DNA of 8,106 bases from Candidatus Cloacimonadota bacterium (GCA_014382685.1 JACNJG010000127.1:5001-13106), one strand, 5' to 3'. Shown: positions 1 to 6,890, counted from the stretch's first letter. The notes: generated by a model not told the origin, from the letters alone. Program-made: numbers and translations.

Positions 1-12
1 AAGTAGGTTAAA

Positions 13-1116
13 GTGAAAATTGCCTTAGTCGTAGGGGCTCGTCCTAATTTTATGAAGGTGGGTCCCGTATATTTTGAACTAAAAAAACATTCAAGATACA
101 CGCCACTACTTATTCATACCGGGCAGCATTACGACAAAAATCTATCAGAAATATTTTTTACACAACTCGGATTTCCCAAACCGGATGTATATCTCGGTGT
201 GGGCTCAGGAACTCACGGCGTTCAGACTGCAAAAATCATGATCGCTTTCGAACAATTCCTTTTACAGGAGAAACCGGATCTTGTACTTGTTGCAGGTGAT
301 GTGAATTCAACAGTTGCCTGTGCCATCGATGCGGTCAAACTTCACATCCCAGTTGCACATCTCGAAGCTGGACTGCGTTCTTATGACAGAAGAATGCCGG
401 AAGAGATCAATCGTATCCAAACGGATTGCATTTCCAGCATGTTACTTACTCCCTCGCAGGATGCTGATGAAAACCTGATTCGAGAAGGAATCTCAAAAGA
501 CAAAATATTTCTCGTTGGTAATGCAATGATTGATTCTCTTATGCAGCATGAAAAAAAAGCCGAGCTCTCTACAAAGATGAATGATTTAGGTCTTAAAAAG
601 CATTCTTATGCCTTGATCACTCTGCATAGACCAAGCAATGTTGATGATAGAGAAAATCTTGAGATAATTCTCGATGCCTTTGCTGAGATAGCGGAGAAGA
701 TTCCACTCGTATTTCCGATGCATCCACGCACAAGAAAGCAGCTTGCAGTGTTAGATCTGGAAGAGAAAGCCAATGCGATTGCAAATCTGAAAATCATAGA
801 ACCAATTGGATATCTGGATTTCCTCAAACTCGAAAAGTATGCAAAATTCGTACTTACAGATTCGGGTGGCATCCAAGAAGAAACTACGGTGTTACAAGTT
901 CCATGTTTGACATTGCGTGAAAACACTGAACGACCCATCACTATTGAACTTGGAACAAATCAATTGGTTGAGTTGGATAGAGATGTAATTATTCAAAAAG
1001 TAAATACTATACTGAATGGTCATTATAAAAAGGGAAGCATCCCGCCATTATGGGACGGGCATACTGCGGAGCGTATTGTGCAGGTGATGGATAAGTTTAA
1101 TTATTCATTTTCATAA
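13..1116 (+). CDS. wecB: UDP-N-acetylglucosamine 2-epimerase (non-hydrolysing), WecB/MnaA family
   Basis: The enzyme interconverts UDP-GlcNAc and UDP-ManNAc in the cytoplasm, supplying ManNAc-type sugars for surface polysaccharides. The 367-residue protein is full family length (usually 360-390) and has the GT-B epimerase landmarks: GARPNFMK at 8-15, GDVNST at 95-100 (Asp96), HLEAGLR at 116-122 (Glu118), PEEINR at 129-134 (Glu131), HRP at 205-207 (His205) and the UDP-binding DSGGIQEE at 283-290. By family knowledge these match the catalytic Asp, Glu, Glu and His of the E. coli enzyme. The start is GTG at 13, the only position giving the canonical MKIALVVGARP N-terminus. The ribosome site before it is weak (AGG at 5-7), and only 12 bases of upstream sequence are visible, so the gene may belong to a longer operon entering from the left. 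It ends 14 nt before galE. No dedicated UDP-ManNAc dehydrogenase (WecC) is visible here. Confidence 0.95.
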   Translation: MKIALVVGARPNFMKVGPVYFELKKHSRYTPLLIHTGQHYDKNLSEIFFTQLGFPKPDVYLGVGSGTHGVQTAKIMIAFEQFLLQEKPDLVLVAGDVNSTVACAIDAVKLHIPVAHLEAGLRSYDRRMPEEINRIQTDCISSMLLTPSQDADENLIREGISKDKIFLVGNAMIDSLMQHEKKAELSTKMNDLGLKKHSYALITLHRPSNVDDRENLEIILDAFAEIAEKIPLVFPMHPRTRKQLAVLDLEEKANAIANLKIIEPIGYLDFLKLEKYAKFVLTDSGGIQEETTVLQVPCLTLRENTERPITIELGTNQLVELDRDVIIQKVNTILNGHYKKGSIPPLWDGHTAERIVQVMDKFNYSFS

Positions 1117-1130
1117 AAAAGGTGGAAAAC

Positions 1131-2138
1131 ATGAAAGTATTAGTCACAGGAGGAGCAGGTTATATAGGAAGTCATACCTGCGTGGAACTTCTCGAAGCAG
1201 GGCATGAGATCGTTGTTATAGACAACCTCTCGAACAGTAAACTGGAAGCCCTCGAACGTGTCAAAGAGATCACTGGTAAGGAATTGATATTTTATAAAAT
1301 CGATATTCTCGATAAAGAGGGATTGAGAGAAGTTTTTTCTCAACACAGCTTTGATGCAGTCATTCACTTTGCAGGACTTAAGGCAGTAGGGGAGTCTGTC
1401 GAAAAACCTTTGCTTTACTATCACAATAATGTAAGCGGTTCTATATCTTTGTTTGAAGTCATGCAGGAATACAACGTGAAGAATATTGTGTTCAGCTCGT
1501 CTGCTACAGTGTATGGTGACCCGCATACAGTACCTATTAAAGAAGATTTTCCTCTCTGTCCGGCAAATCCGTATGGACAGACAAAATTGGAGATCGAGCA
1601 GATCCTTAAAGATTTGTATGCGTCTGATAATTCGTGGAATGTCGTACTGCTTCGCTATTTTAATCCTGTTGGCGCTCATTCAAGCGGAAAAATCGGTGAA
1701 GATCCAAATGGAATTCCGAATAATTTGTTCCCTTTTATTTCGCAGGTGGCAGTGGGAAAATTGAAAGAGTTATCGGTTTTTGGTGATGATTATCCTACGG
1801 ATGACGGCACCGGTGTGAGAGATTATATTCATGTCGTTGATCTTGCCAAAGGTCATATTAAAGCACTTAAAAAGATTATTAAAAAGGCAGGTTTGACGAT
1901 ATATAATTTGGGAACATGCAGAGGGTATAGTGTCCTCGAAATCGTACATGCTTTTGAAAATGCTTCTGATAAGAAGATTCCCTACAAAATTATTGAACGA
2001 CGTTCAGGTGATATTGCGGTATGTTTTGCTGATCCGGCTCTGGCTAAAAAGGAGCTGGGATGGAGTGCCGAAAAGGGCATTCCGGATATGTGTGTTGATG
2101 CATGGAGATGGCAATCCAAAAATCCAAATGGATATTAA
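1131..2138 (+). CDS. galE: UDP-glucose 4-epimerase (GalE), extended short-chain dehydrogenase
   Basis: The enzyme interconverts UDP-glucose and UDP-galactose using tightly bound NAD. Some relatives also accept the N-acetyl forms, which cannot be excluded here. The protein is 335 residues, close to the 338 of E. coli GalE. It shows the Rossmann motif GGAGYIG at 7-13, Asp31 after the second strand, SSSATVYG at 122-129 with the catalytic Ser124, the NPYGQTK motif with Tyr148 and Lys152, and the substrate-binding RYFNPVGAH. An in-frame GTG at 1122 would add three residues, but the ATG at 1131 is preferred: it gives the standard MKVLVTGG start, and the AAGGTGG ribosome site at 1119-1125 lies just upstream and would overlap the GTG. 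The gene sits between wecB and ugd with gaps of 14 and 22 nt, so co-transcription is likely. It feeds UDP-Gal, and UDP-Glc in the reverse direction, to polysaccharide synthesis. Confidence 0.95.
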   Translation: MKVLVTGGAGYIGSHTCVELLEAGHEIVVIDNLSNSKLEALERVKEITGKELIFYKIDILDKEGLREVFSQHSFDAVIHFAGLKAVGESVEKPLLYYHNNVSGSISLFEVMQEYNVKNIVFSSSATVYGDPHTVPIKEDFPLCPANPYGQTKLEIEQILKDLYASDNSWNVVLLRYFNPVGAHSSGKIGEDPNGIPNNLFPFISQVAVGKLKELSVFGDDYPTDDGTGVRDYIHVVDLAKGHIKALKKIIKKAGLTIYNLGTCRGYSVLEIVHAFENASDKKIPYKIIERRSGDIAVCFADPALAKKELGWSAEKGIPDMCVDAWRWQSKNPNGY

Positions 2139-2160
2139 ATTTTTTACGAGGAGATAAAAT

Positions 2161-3489
2161 ATGAAAATTACTGTTGTTGGTTCCGGCTATGTTGGGTTGG
2201 TGAGTGGTGCATGTCTTTCTGATGTGGGGCATATTGTAACCTGTGTTGATAATAATAAAGAAAAGATCGATATGCTAAATCGTGGTGAAATGCCCATCTT
2301 TGAAAAGGGTTTGAAAGAGCTTGTTCAGAACAATGTTGAGGACGGCAGATTATTCTTCACAACTGATATAAAAAAAGCAACAGAAGATGCTCAGGTAATT
2401 TTTATTGCTGTAGGAACTCCACCGGAAGGTGATGGTTCTGCTGACCTTCAATATGTCCTCGCAGTAGCTAAGGATATTGGTACTTTTATGAATGACTACA
2501 AAGTTGTCGTTGACAAATCTACAGTTCCTGTTGGTACTGCCGACCTTGTTAAATCAACTATTTATAAAGTTCTGAAAGAGCGAAAAGCAAACTACGATTT
2601 CGATGTAGTCTCTAATCCCGAATTTCTTAAAGAAGGTGTTGCAATCGATGATTTTATGAAACCGGACAGAGTTGTCATCGGTGCAGAAAGTGATAGAGCA
2701 AAGAAACTCATGCATGAGGTGTATTCCGCTTTTACATTCCAGCATGATAGAATTATTTTTATGGGGATACGTTCAGCAGAGATGACCAAATACGCTGCAA
2801 ATGCAATGCTCGCAACTAAAATCTCTTTTATGAACGAAATCTCGAGACTGTGTGAGGAAGTCAATGCAGATGTAGAAGATGTACGAACTGGAATTGGTTC
2901 TGACCATAGGATTGGTTACAGTTTTATATATCCCGGAATCGGATATGGCGGTTCATGCTTTCCAAAAGATGTAAAGGCACTCATTAAAATTGCTCATAAG
3001 CATAATTCTACTGCTAAAATTCTCGAAGCTGTCGAAGAAGTAAATGACGAACAGAAATTAGTTATGGTTAAAAAAATCGTGAACCATTTCGGAGAAGATC
3101 TTAATGGAAAGGTGTTTGCAATGTGGGGGCTTTCTTTCAAGCCGATGACAGACGATATGCGAGAAGCTCCTTCACAAGTAATAATTCACGAACTTATTCA
3201 GAGAGGGGCAAAGATACAAGCATACGATCCCGAAGCAATGAAAGAAGCAAAAAGGATATTTGGGGAAAATCCCAATATAACATATTTCGACGACCAATAT
3301 CCTGCCTTGAAAGATGCAAATGCACTTCTTCTTGTCACAGAATGGAGGCAATTCCGCATGCCTGATTTTGGAAAAATGAATTCATTACTCAAAGAAAAAG
3401 TAATGTTTGATGGAAGAAATCAGTATGCGCCCGATCAAATGAAAGAATTGGGATATACCTATTATTGTATTGGACGTCCCGAGAAATAA
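2161..3489 (+). CDS. ugd: UDP-glucose 6-dehydrogenase
   Basis: The enzyme oxidises UDP-glucose to UDP-glucuronate in two NAD-dependent steps, making an acidic sugar donor for exopolysaccharide or lipopolysaccharide. The 442-residue protein is the usual length of the bacterial single-chain family. It has the N-terminal NAD motif GSGYVGLVSG at 7-16, GTPPEGDGSADL at 85-96, KSTVPVGT at 119-126, NPEFLKEG at 152-159, Lys210 and Asn214, and the nucleophile Cys266 in GGSCFPKD at 263-270. The C-terminal UDP-binding domain starts with WGLSFKPMTDDMREAP. GGSCFPKD and STVPVGT favour a UDP-glucose dehydrogenase over the WecC-type UDP-ManNAc dehydrogenases, which usually have a GGHCIPVDP-like site. A strong GAGGAG ribosome site at 2148-2153 lies 7 nt before the ATG. 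The stop is 11 nt before the next gene. Confidence 0.95.
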   Translation: MKITVVGSGYVGLVSGACLSDVGHIVTCVDNNKEKIDMLNRGEMPIFEKGLKELVQNNVEDGRLFFTTDIKKATEDAQVIFIAVGTPPEGDGSADLQYVLAVAKDIGTFMNDYKVVVDKSTVPVGTADLVKSTIYKVLKERKANYDFDVVSNPEFLKEGVAIDDFMKPDRVVIGAESDRAKKLMHEVYSAFTFQHDRIIFMGIRSAEMTKYAANAMLATKISFMNEISRLCEEVNADVEDVRTGIGSDHRIGYSFIYPGIGYGGSCFPKDVKALIKIAHKHNSTAKILEAVEEVNDEQKLVMVKKIVNHFGEDLNGKVFAMWGLSFKPMTDDMREAPSQVIIHELIQRGAKIQAYDPEAMKEAKRIFGENPNITYFDDQYPALKDANALLLVTEWRQFRMPDFGKMNSLLKEKVMFDGRNQYAPDQMKELGYTYYCIGRPEK

Positions 3490-3500
3490 AGGAGTTTGAC

Positions 3501-3986
3501 ATGGCTGTCTTTTTTTATGATCAGGATAACATCAATACTGATCTGATGTTCCCCGGAAAATATACTTATGAATCTTCAGATATCGAATTCATTAAAGAGC
3601 ATTTATTTGAAGATCTTGATGTGGAGTTTTCCAAAAATGCAAAGATGGGTGATATTATATTTGTTGGGAAAAATTTTGGTTGTGGCTCATCGAGAGAACA
3701 ACCCTCTGTCGGTTTAAAAGCTCTTGGGATAAAAGCAATTGTCGCCAAGTCTTTTTCAAGGATATTTTACCGTAGTGCGACAAATCAGGGGCTTTTACTG
3801 ATCGAGTGTCCGAAAGCAGTCGAATATTATTCTAATGGAGACAAGGTTGAGATAGATGAAAAGAAGGGGTTGATAAAAGTAGGCGACAAAGAGTTTTCAT
3901 TTCCTCCTCTTCCACAGCAGATGCAGGATATTATTAACGAAGGCGGACTTTTATCGCATATAAAAAATAAAATAGTTGACGAATAA
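3501..3986 (+). CDS. leuD: LeuD-type small (swivel) subunit of an isopropylmalate dehydratase-like hydro-lyase
   Basis: This is the mobile small subunit that caps the iron-sulfur large subunit in isopropylmalate isomerase, methanogen homoaconitase and 2,3-dimethylmalate dehydratase. The 161-residue protein matches the short archaeal-type LeuD class. Seen motifs are NINTD at 10-14, NFGCGSSREQ at 58-67, AKSFSRIFYRSATNQG at 82-97 and a GGLLSHIKNK tail. The substrate-specificity loop after the NINTD strand reads PGKYTYESS (18-26). Isopropylmalate enzymes usually have PARYLVY there and homoaconitases YLRT, so the true substrate is uncertain. The ATG at 3501 is chosen because GGAG at 3491-3494 lies 6 nt upstream; an earlier in-frame start at 3465 would overlap ugd by 25 nt. 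No large subunit (LeuC) or other leucine gene is present nearby, which is odd. The family call is firm, the substrate is not. Confidence 0.85.
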   Translation: MAVFFYDQDNINTDLMFPGKYTYESSDIEFIKEHLFEDLDVEFSKNAKMGDIIFVGKNFGCGSSREQPSVGLKALGIKAIVAKSFSRIFYRSATNQGLLLIECPKAVEYYSNGDKVEIDEKKGLIKVGDKEFSFPPLPQQMQDIINEGGLLSHIKNKIVDE

Positions 3987-4032
3987 AAAAAATAAAATCA
4001 ACTTCGTATCAAAATAAATATCAGGGGGTACA

Positions 4033-4446
4033 ATGGAAGTTAAACAACTTATCAAAGAGATTAAGGAAAATCTCGAAAAATCTGCAAACACAAAATCCAT
4101 ATTCGGCGACGTAATGAAAGTCGATGATATTTCGATCATTCCTGTCGGCTCTTTCACGATGAAGGGCGGCGGAGGTGGCGGCTTCGGTTCTATGGGTTCC
4201 AAAACTGAAACTGAGTCAGAAGAAGAAAGCAAGAGCGATGAAGCCGGTACAAAATCCGGAAAAGGCGGCGGTCTTGGCTTAACTATTGACGTCAAACCTG
4301 TTGGCTATATCAAGATCAAAGACGGTGTTGCAGAATATGTTGAGATAATCGATAAGACAAGAGTAATCCTTAATACTCTAAAAGTTCTCATCTTTATGGT
4401 TGTTGTCTCCGGCATAAAGAGTCTCTTCAGAAGAAAAAAGAAATAA
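4033..4446 (+). CDS. GerW/YtfJ-family protein with C-terminal membrane segment
   Basis: The family is named for Bacillus GerW (YtfJ), a spore germination protein of unclear chemistry, but relatives occur in many non-spore-formers. The 137-residue protein has the family layout: a short helix at 3-16, then IFGDVMKVDDISIIPVGSF at 23-41, a glycine run at 45-50, a charged linker at about 58-71 rich in Glu, Ser and Lys, a second glycine patch at 77-82, and the closing strand VKPVGYIKIKDG at 87-98. Residues about 112-128 form a hydrophobic segment followed by a basic RRKKK end, suggesting a C-terminal membrane anchor with the body in the cytoplasm. A strong AGGGGGT ribosome site at 4023-4029 precedes the ATG. 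It opens a tight three-gene run of membrane-anchored proteins. Family assignment is by pattern recognition; function is unknown, and a sporulation role is not implied. Confidence 0.75.
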   Translation: MEVKQLIKEIKENLEKSANTKSIFGDVMKVDDISIIPVGSFTMKGGGGGGFGSMGSKTETESEEESKSDEAGTKSGKGGGLGLTIDVKPVGYIKIKDGVAEYVEIIDKTRVILNTLKVLIFMVVVSGIKSLFRRKKK

Positions 4447-4458
4447 TCGGAGACAGAA

Positions 4459-5163
4459 ATGAGTCACAAATCTGCATGGATACTCAGTTTGGGTCTGGTA
4501 GTTGCAGCACTTGTTTTCGGAATATTCTTTTATGGAGCACGGCAGACCGATCAGACGATCAGAGTAGTTGGCTATTCAACCCAGGATTTTGAAGCTAACA
4601 TCGTGAAGTGGAGTTTTACTTTTTCTGAAACTGTTCCAACCGGTAACATCACAAACGGATATAAGAATATGAACGACAAGCTTCAGACACTCAAAAAGAT
4701 ATGGAATGAACTTACAATCTCATACGAGGATTTCAATATACAGCCCATCTCTGTTCGAAAGATGTACGGACAATATGGCAAGATCGAAGGCGACATTCTC
4801 GAACAGAATATTTTTATCATCTCAAAAGAACTCGATGCTGTTGAAAATCTCGCAATAAATCCTGTAGATTTTACAAAAGAAGGGCTTGCATTTGAATATT
4901 CCAATATGCAGTATTTCTCGACCGATCTGCCGGATATCAAAATGAAGTTACTGGGCGCAGCCACAGAAAATGCCATTGAAAGAGCAAACGAAATTGCTAA
5001 ATCAACAGGAAGTAAAGTAAAAGAAATAACCTCAGCACGCACAGGTGTATTTCAGATAACCGAACCTTACTCGACCGAGGTTTCCGATTATGGAATGTAT
5101 CAAACCTCAACAAGGAAAAAATCAATACGAGTAACGGTCACCTGTACGTTCACTATCAAGTAG
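4459..5163 (+). CDS. SIMPL domain (DUF541) protein with N-terminal membrane anchor
   Basis: SIMPL-domain proteins are periplasmic or membrane-tethered beta-rich proteins whose biochemical role is mostly undefined; some relatives are linked to oxidative stress or outer-membrane function. This 234-residue protein has an N-terminal hydrophobic segment at about 7-26 with no obvious signal peptidase site, so it is probably anchored with the domain outside the cytoplasmic membrane. The core begins with IRVVGYS at 34-40. The helix-loop ENAIERANEIAKSTGSKV (170-187) and the SARTGVFQIT (192-201) and STEVSDYG (205-212) stretches are typical of the COG2859-like subgroup, followed by a final strand IRVTVTCTFTIK. 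A CGGAGA ribosome site at 4448-4453 precedes the ATG, 12 nt after the GerW-like gene. The next gene starts 15 nt after its stop, so the three are very likely co-transcribed. Confidence 0.82.
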   Translation: MSHKSAWILSLGLVVAALVFGIFFYGARQTDQTIRVVGYSTQDFEANIVKWSFTFSETVPTGNITNGYKNMNDKLQTLKKIWNELTISYEDFNIQPISVRKMYGQYGKIEGDILEQNIFIISKELDAVENLAINPVDFTKEGLAFEYSNMQYFSTDLPDIKMKLLGAATENAIERANEIAKSTGSKVKEITSARTGVFQITEPYSTEVSDYGMYQTSTRKKSIRVTVTCTFTIK

Positions 5164-5176
5164 TCCTTTGGAGGAC
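5163..5176 (+). promoter_or_regulatory. Small hairpin enclosing the ribosome binding site of the next gene
   Basis: GTCCT and AGGAC form a perfect 5-bp stem around a TTGG loop. The GGAGG ribosome site (5170-5174) lies in the loop and 3' arm, and the stem begins at the last base of the SIMPL stop codon. Ribosomes finishing the SIMPL gene would melt it, which fits translational coupling to the gene at 5179. The stem is short, so a chance origin is possible. Confidence 0.35.
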
Positions 5177-5178
5177 CG

Positions 5179-5562
5179 ATGAGCTTACGTGAAGAAGTTT
5201 TTGCCTGGTTTGATGCACATCCCGAGGAACTAAAAAAAGAAGGATACGGATCAAATGCAGCATTAAGGGATGCCTTTGCAGATGAAGACAGAAAGACTCT
5301 TTCTAAATATAAAATTCAATATACAAAAGGAATGAAAGCAGAAAATCTATCTGAAAAACCGGTGGAAAAAGTAAAAAAGGAAATCAAAGAAGAAATCTCT
5401 CAAGATGATTTAAAGATAGGTGATCAAGAATTTGATGAAATGATCAATAAAATGAAGGAATCTCCCGCAGCTGAGTTTATAAAAAAGCATCATTTCTTTT
5501 TTGTTGCAGGTTTCATTTTTATAGTCATATTCCTAATTTTCAATCCATTTAAAAAGGATTAG
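5179..5562 (+). CDS. Unrecognised small protein, probably tail-anchored in the membrane
   Basis: I do not recognise a named family. The 127-residue protein has three visible parts. Residues 1-50 look like a compact helical domain with conserved-looking aromatic and glycine positions (VFAWFDAHPEEL, then EGYGSNAALRDAF and TLSKYKIQY), which might be a small helix-turn-helix or protein-interaction fold. Residues about 51-100 are a highly charged Lys/Glu linker, probably helical or partly disordered. Residues about 105-122 are strongly hydrophobic and rich in Phe and Ile, followed by NPFKKD. This suggests a C-terminal tail anchor with the N-terminal domain in the cytoplasm. GGAGG at 5170-5174 gives a good ribosome site. 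It follows the SIMPL gene by 15 nt and completes the three-gene membrane cluster. The reality of the gene is well supported by spacing, ribosome site and domain layout; function is unknown. Confidence 0.75.
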   Translation: MSLREEVFAWFDAHPEELKKEGYGSNAALRDAFADEDRKTLSKYKIQYTKGMKAENLSEKPVEKVKKEIKEEISQDDLKIGDQEFDEMINKMKESPAAEFIKKHHFFFVAGFIFIVIFLIFNPFKKD

Positions 5563-5630
5563 TACAGCATAAGAAATTCCTTTCTTTTTAAAACGAAAAT
5601 CACTTCTCTGAGAAAAGATTTAGAAAATAT
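5563..5630. other. AT-rich spacer before the exported hydrolase gene
   Basis: This 68-nt gap is longer than most others in the plus-strand run and lacks a good ribosome site for the next gene. It holds a weak AAGAAA/TTTCTT inverted repeat followed by a short T run (from about 5571), which might be a poor terminator, and an 11-bp palindrome TTCTCTGAGAA at 5604-5614. Either could mark a transcription-unit boundary. Neither is strong. Confidence 0.3.
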
Positions 5631-6803
5631 ATGAAAATTATTGGTATAAGCTTGTCGATCCTTTGCATTCTGTTACTCAGTTATGTAAAACTTAGTTCAG
5701 ATAACATGAAAGTACATTTCATCGATGTGAAACAGGGTGATGCAATATTGATACAGTATGGAGTAGAGAACTACCTCATCGATTCCGGGAAAAATCTCAG
5801 CTCGAACAAACTTATTCATTATGTAGATTCTGTTGGTGTAACTACATTGAATGCATGCCTGATCACTCATCCCGATTTTGACCACTATGGCGAATTTGAA
5901 GATCTGATTGAGAGCGGTTTGTTCAATATTGAGAAATTTATTATAAATAAAGATACATCCACAAACGTTTCGTATATCAGACTTATGAATTTATTACAAA
6001 CCGAAAACATTCCTGTCGACTCTGTTGATCATGAAAACGATCTGAATTGGAGCATGACTACTGATATTCTTTCACCGAATTATGATAATGGTTTTTCTGG
6101 AACAAATAATAACTCAATTGTGATCAAAATGAGTTTGGGTGAGATAGATTTCCTGTTCACCGGTGATAGTATCGAAGATAATAATCAATACCTACTCGAC
6201 GAATATGATCTTGACGCAGATGTTTTGAAAGTGTCGCACCACGGAGGTCTTAATGGCACCAGTGAGGCATTTCTTGCGGAAGTAACTCCTGTAGTATCTG
6301 TGATAAGTTCGGGCAATAATTCCTACGGACATCCTTCTCAAACTGTGAAAGTGTTGTTGGAAGATATTAACACCTTGACCTACTCGACTGCTGATGATTG
6401 GGATACATGGTGGATCAACGGCGGGAATGGTTCTGATGATATAAGTTTGGATGATGATGTGCTGGTTGAAACCGATGGTGAAAATATCTGGGTAAATGAT
6501 GAACTTGTTTGGTCATCCTTTGCTGTTGATGATGAGCATGAAAATGAACCTTCATTAAAGGTGTTTCCAAATCCGTTTAAAAACTCAGTTGCAATACAAT
6601 ATTATGTTAAGAATAACAGCGATGTGAAAATCGATGTGTACGATCTGCGTGGAAAATTAGTTAAGCGGCTTCTTAATGAGAGCAAAAGCACTGGAAGCTA
6701 TGAAGTAAGATGGAATTCTGAAGGCATGAGATCCGGAATTTATTTTTGTAAGTTTGTACAAGGGAATAAAGAGGAAGTGAGGAAACTGATTCTCCTGAAT
6801 TAA
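5631..6803 (+). CDS. Exported ComEC-like metallo-beta-lactamase-fold hydrolase with T9SS sorting domain
   Basis: The 390-residue protein begins with a short positively charged start and a hydrophobic stretch (about 3-20) that looks like a Sec signal or anchor. The catalytic part resembles the metallo-beta-lactamase domain of ComEC/Rec2: VHFIDVKQGDAILI at 28-41, the metal motif THPDFDHYG at 79-87 (His80, Asp82, Asp84, His85), FTGDS with Asp179, VSHHGG with His203/His204, and SSG...YGHPS with His234. Asp in place of the second motif His is common in this subgroup. There is no ComEC channel domain. An acidic, Trp-rich linker (about 252-306) leads to a C-terminal domain with VFPNPF at 311-316, VYDLRGKLVKRL and SGIYFCKF, typical of T9SS type A sorting domains. 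It is therefore predicted to be secreted or cell-surface attached. The substrate is unknown; phosphodiester hydrolysis (DNA or a nucleotide) is one inference. The ATG at 5631 has only a weak ribosome site. Confidence 0.85.
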   Translation: MKIIGISLSILCILLLSYVKLSSDNMKVHFIDVKQGDAILIQYGVENYLIDSGKNLSSNKLIHYVDSVGVTTLNACLITHPDFDHYGEFEDLIESGLFNIEKFIINKDTSTNVSYIRLMNLLQTENIPVDSVDHENDLNWSMTTDILSPNYDNGFSGTNNNSIVIKMSLGEIDFLFTGDSIEDNNQYLLDEYDLDADVLKVSHHGGLNGTSEAFLAEVTPVVSVISSGNNSYGHPSQTVKVLLEDINTLTYSTADDWDTWWINGGNGSDDISLDDDVLVETDGENIWVNDELVWSSFAVDDEHENEPSLKVFPNPFKNSVAIQYYVKNNSDVKIDVYDLRGKLVKRLLNESKSTGSYEVRWNSEGMRSGIYFCKFVQGNKEEVRKLILLN

Positions 6804-6841
6804 ACACGACTCAGCTTACAAATAGGAACGGAGGGAACAGA

Positions 6842-6890
6842 ACACTGATTTACACTGAGATTTACACTGATTGAGCTGATTTTCACTGAT
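6842..6890 (+). repeat. Degenerate tandem tract of ACACTGATTT-like units
   Basis: Copies of ACACTGA start at 6842, 6852 and 6864. A degenerate copy (GAGCTGAT) lies near 6873 and a CACTGAT copy starts at 6884. Unit spacing is about 10-12 nt with TTT spacers. The units are not translated in any supported gene. From memory, similar wording recurs between genes of varied environmental bacteria, but this was not checked. Confidence 0.7.

Noticed and set aside
1140..1679. A 179-residue open frame on the minus strand inside galE
   Set aside because: It lies wholly within the well-supported galE, has no ribosome site or recognisable motif, and has the Ile/Arg/Cys-rich look of an antisense shadow.
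3465..3500. Upstream extension of the LeuD-type protein by 12 residues
   Set aside because: It would overlap the ugd end, lacks a ribosome site, and adds residues absent from the family; the ATG at 3501 has GGAG at proper spacing.
3976..4000. TTGACG followed by TAAAAT as a promoter for the GerW-like cluster
   Set aside because: The spacing is about 11 nt, too short for a sigma70-type promoter, and the region is nearly all A/T, so chance matches are expected.
3974..4003. AGTTGA/TCAACT inverted repeat after the LeuD gene as a terminator
   Set aside because: The stem is only 6 bp with an 18-nt AT loop and no T run follows, so it is unlikely to terminate transcription.
4162..4290. Glycine-rich, charged stretch of the GerW-like gene as a frameshift or low-complexity artefact
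   Set aside because: The reading frame continues into a family-typical closing strand and a membrane segment, and glycine-rich middles are normal for this family.
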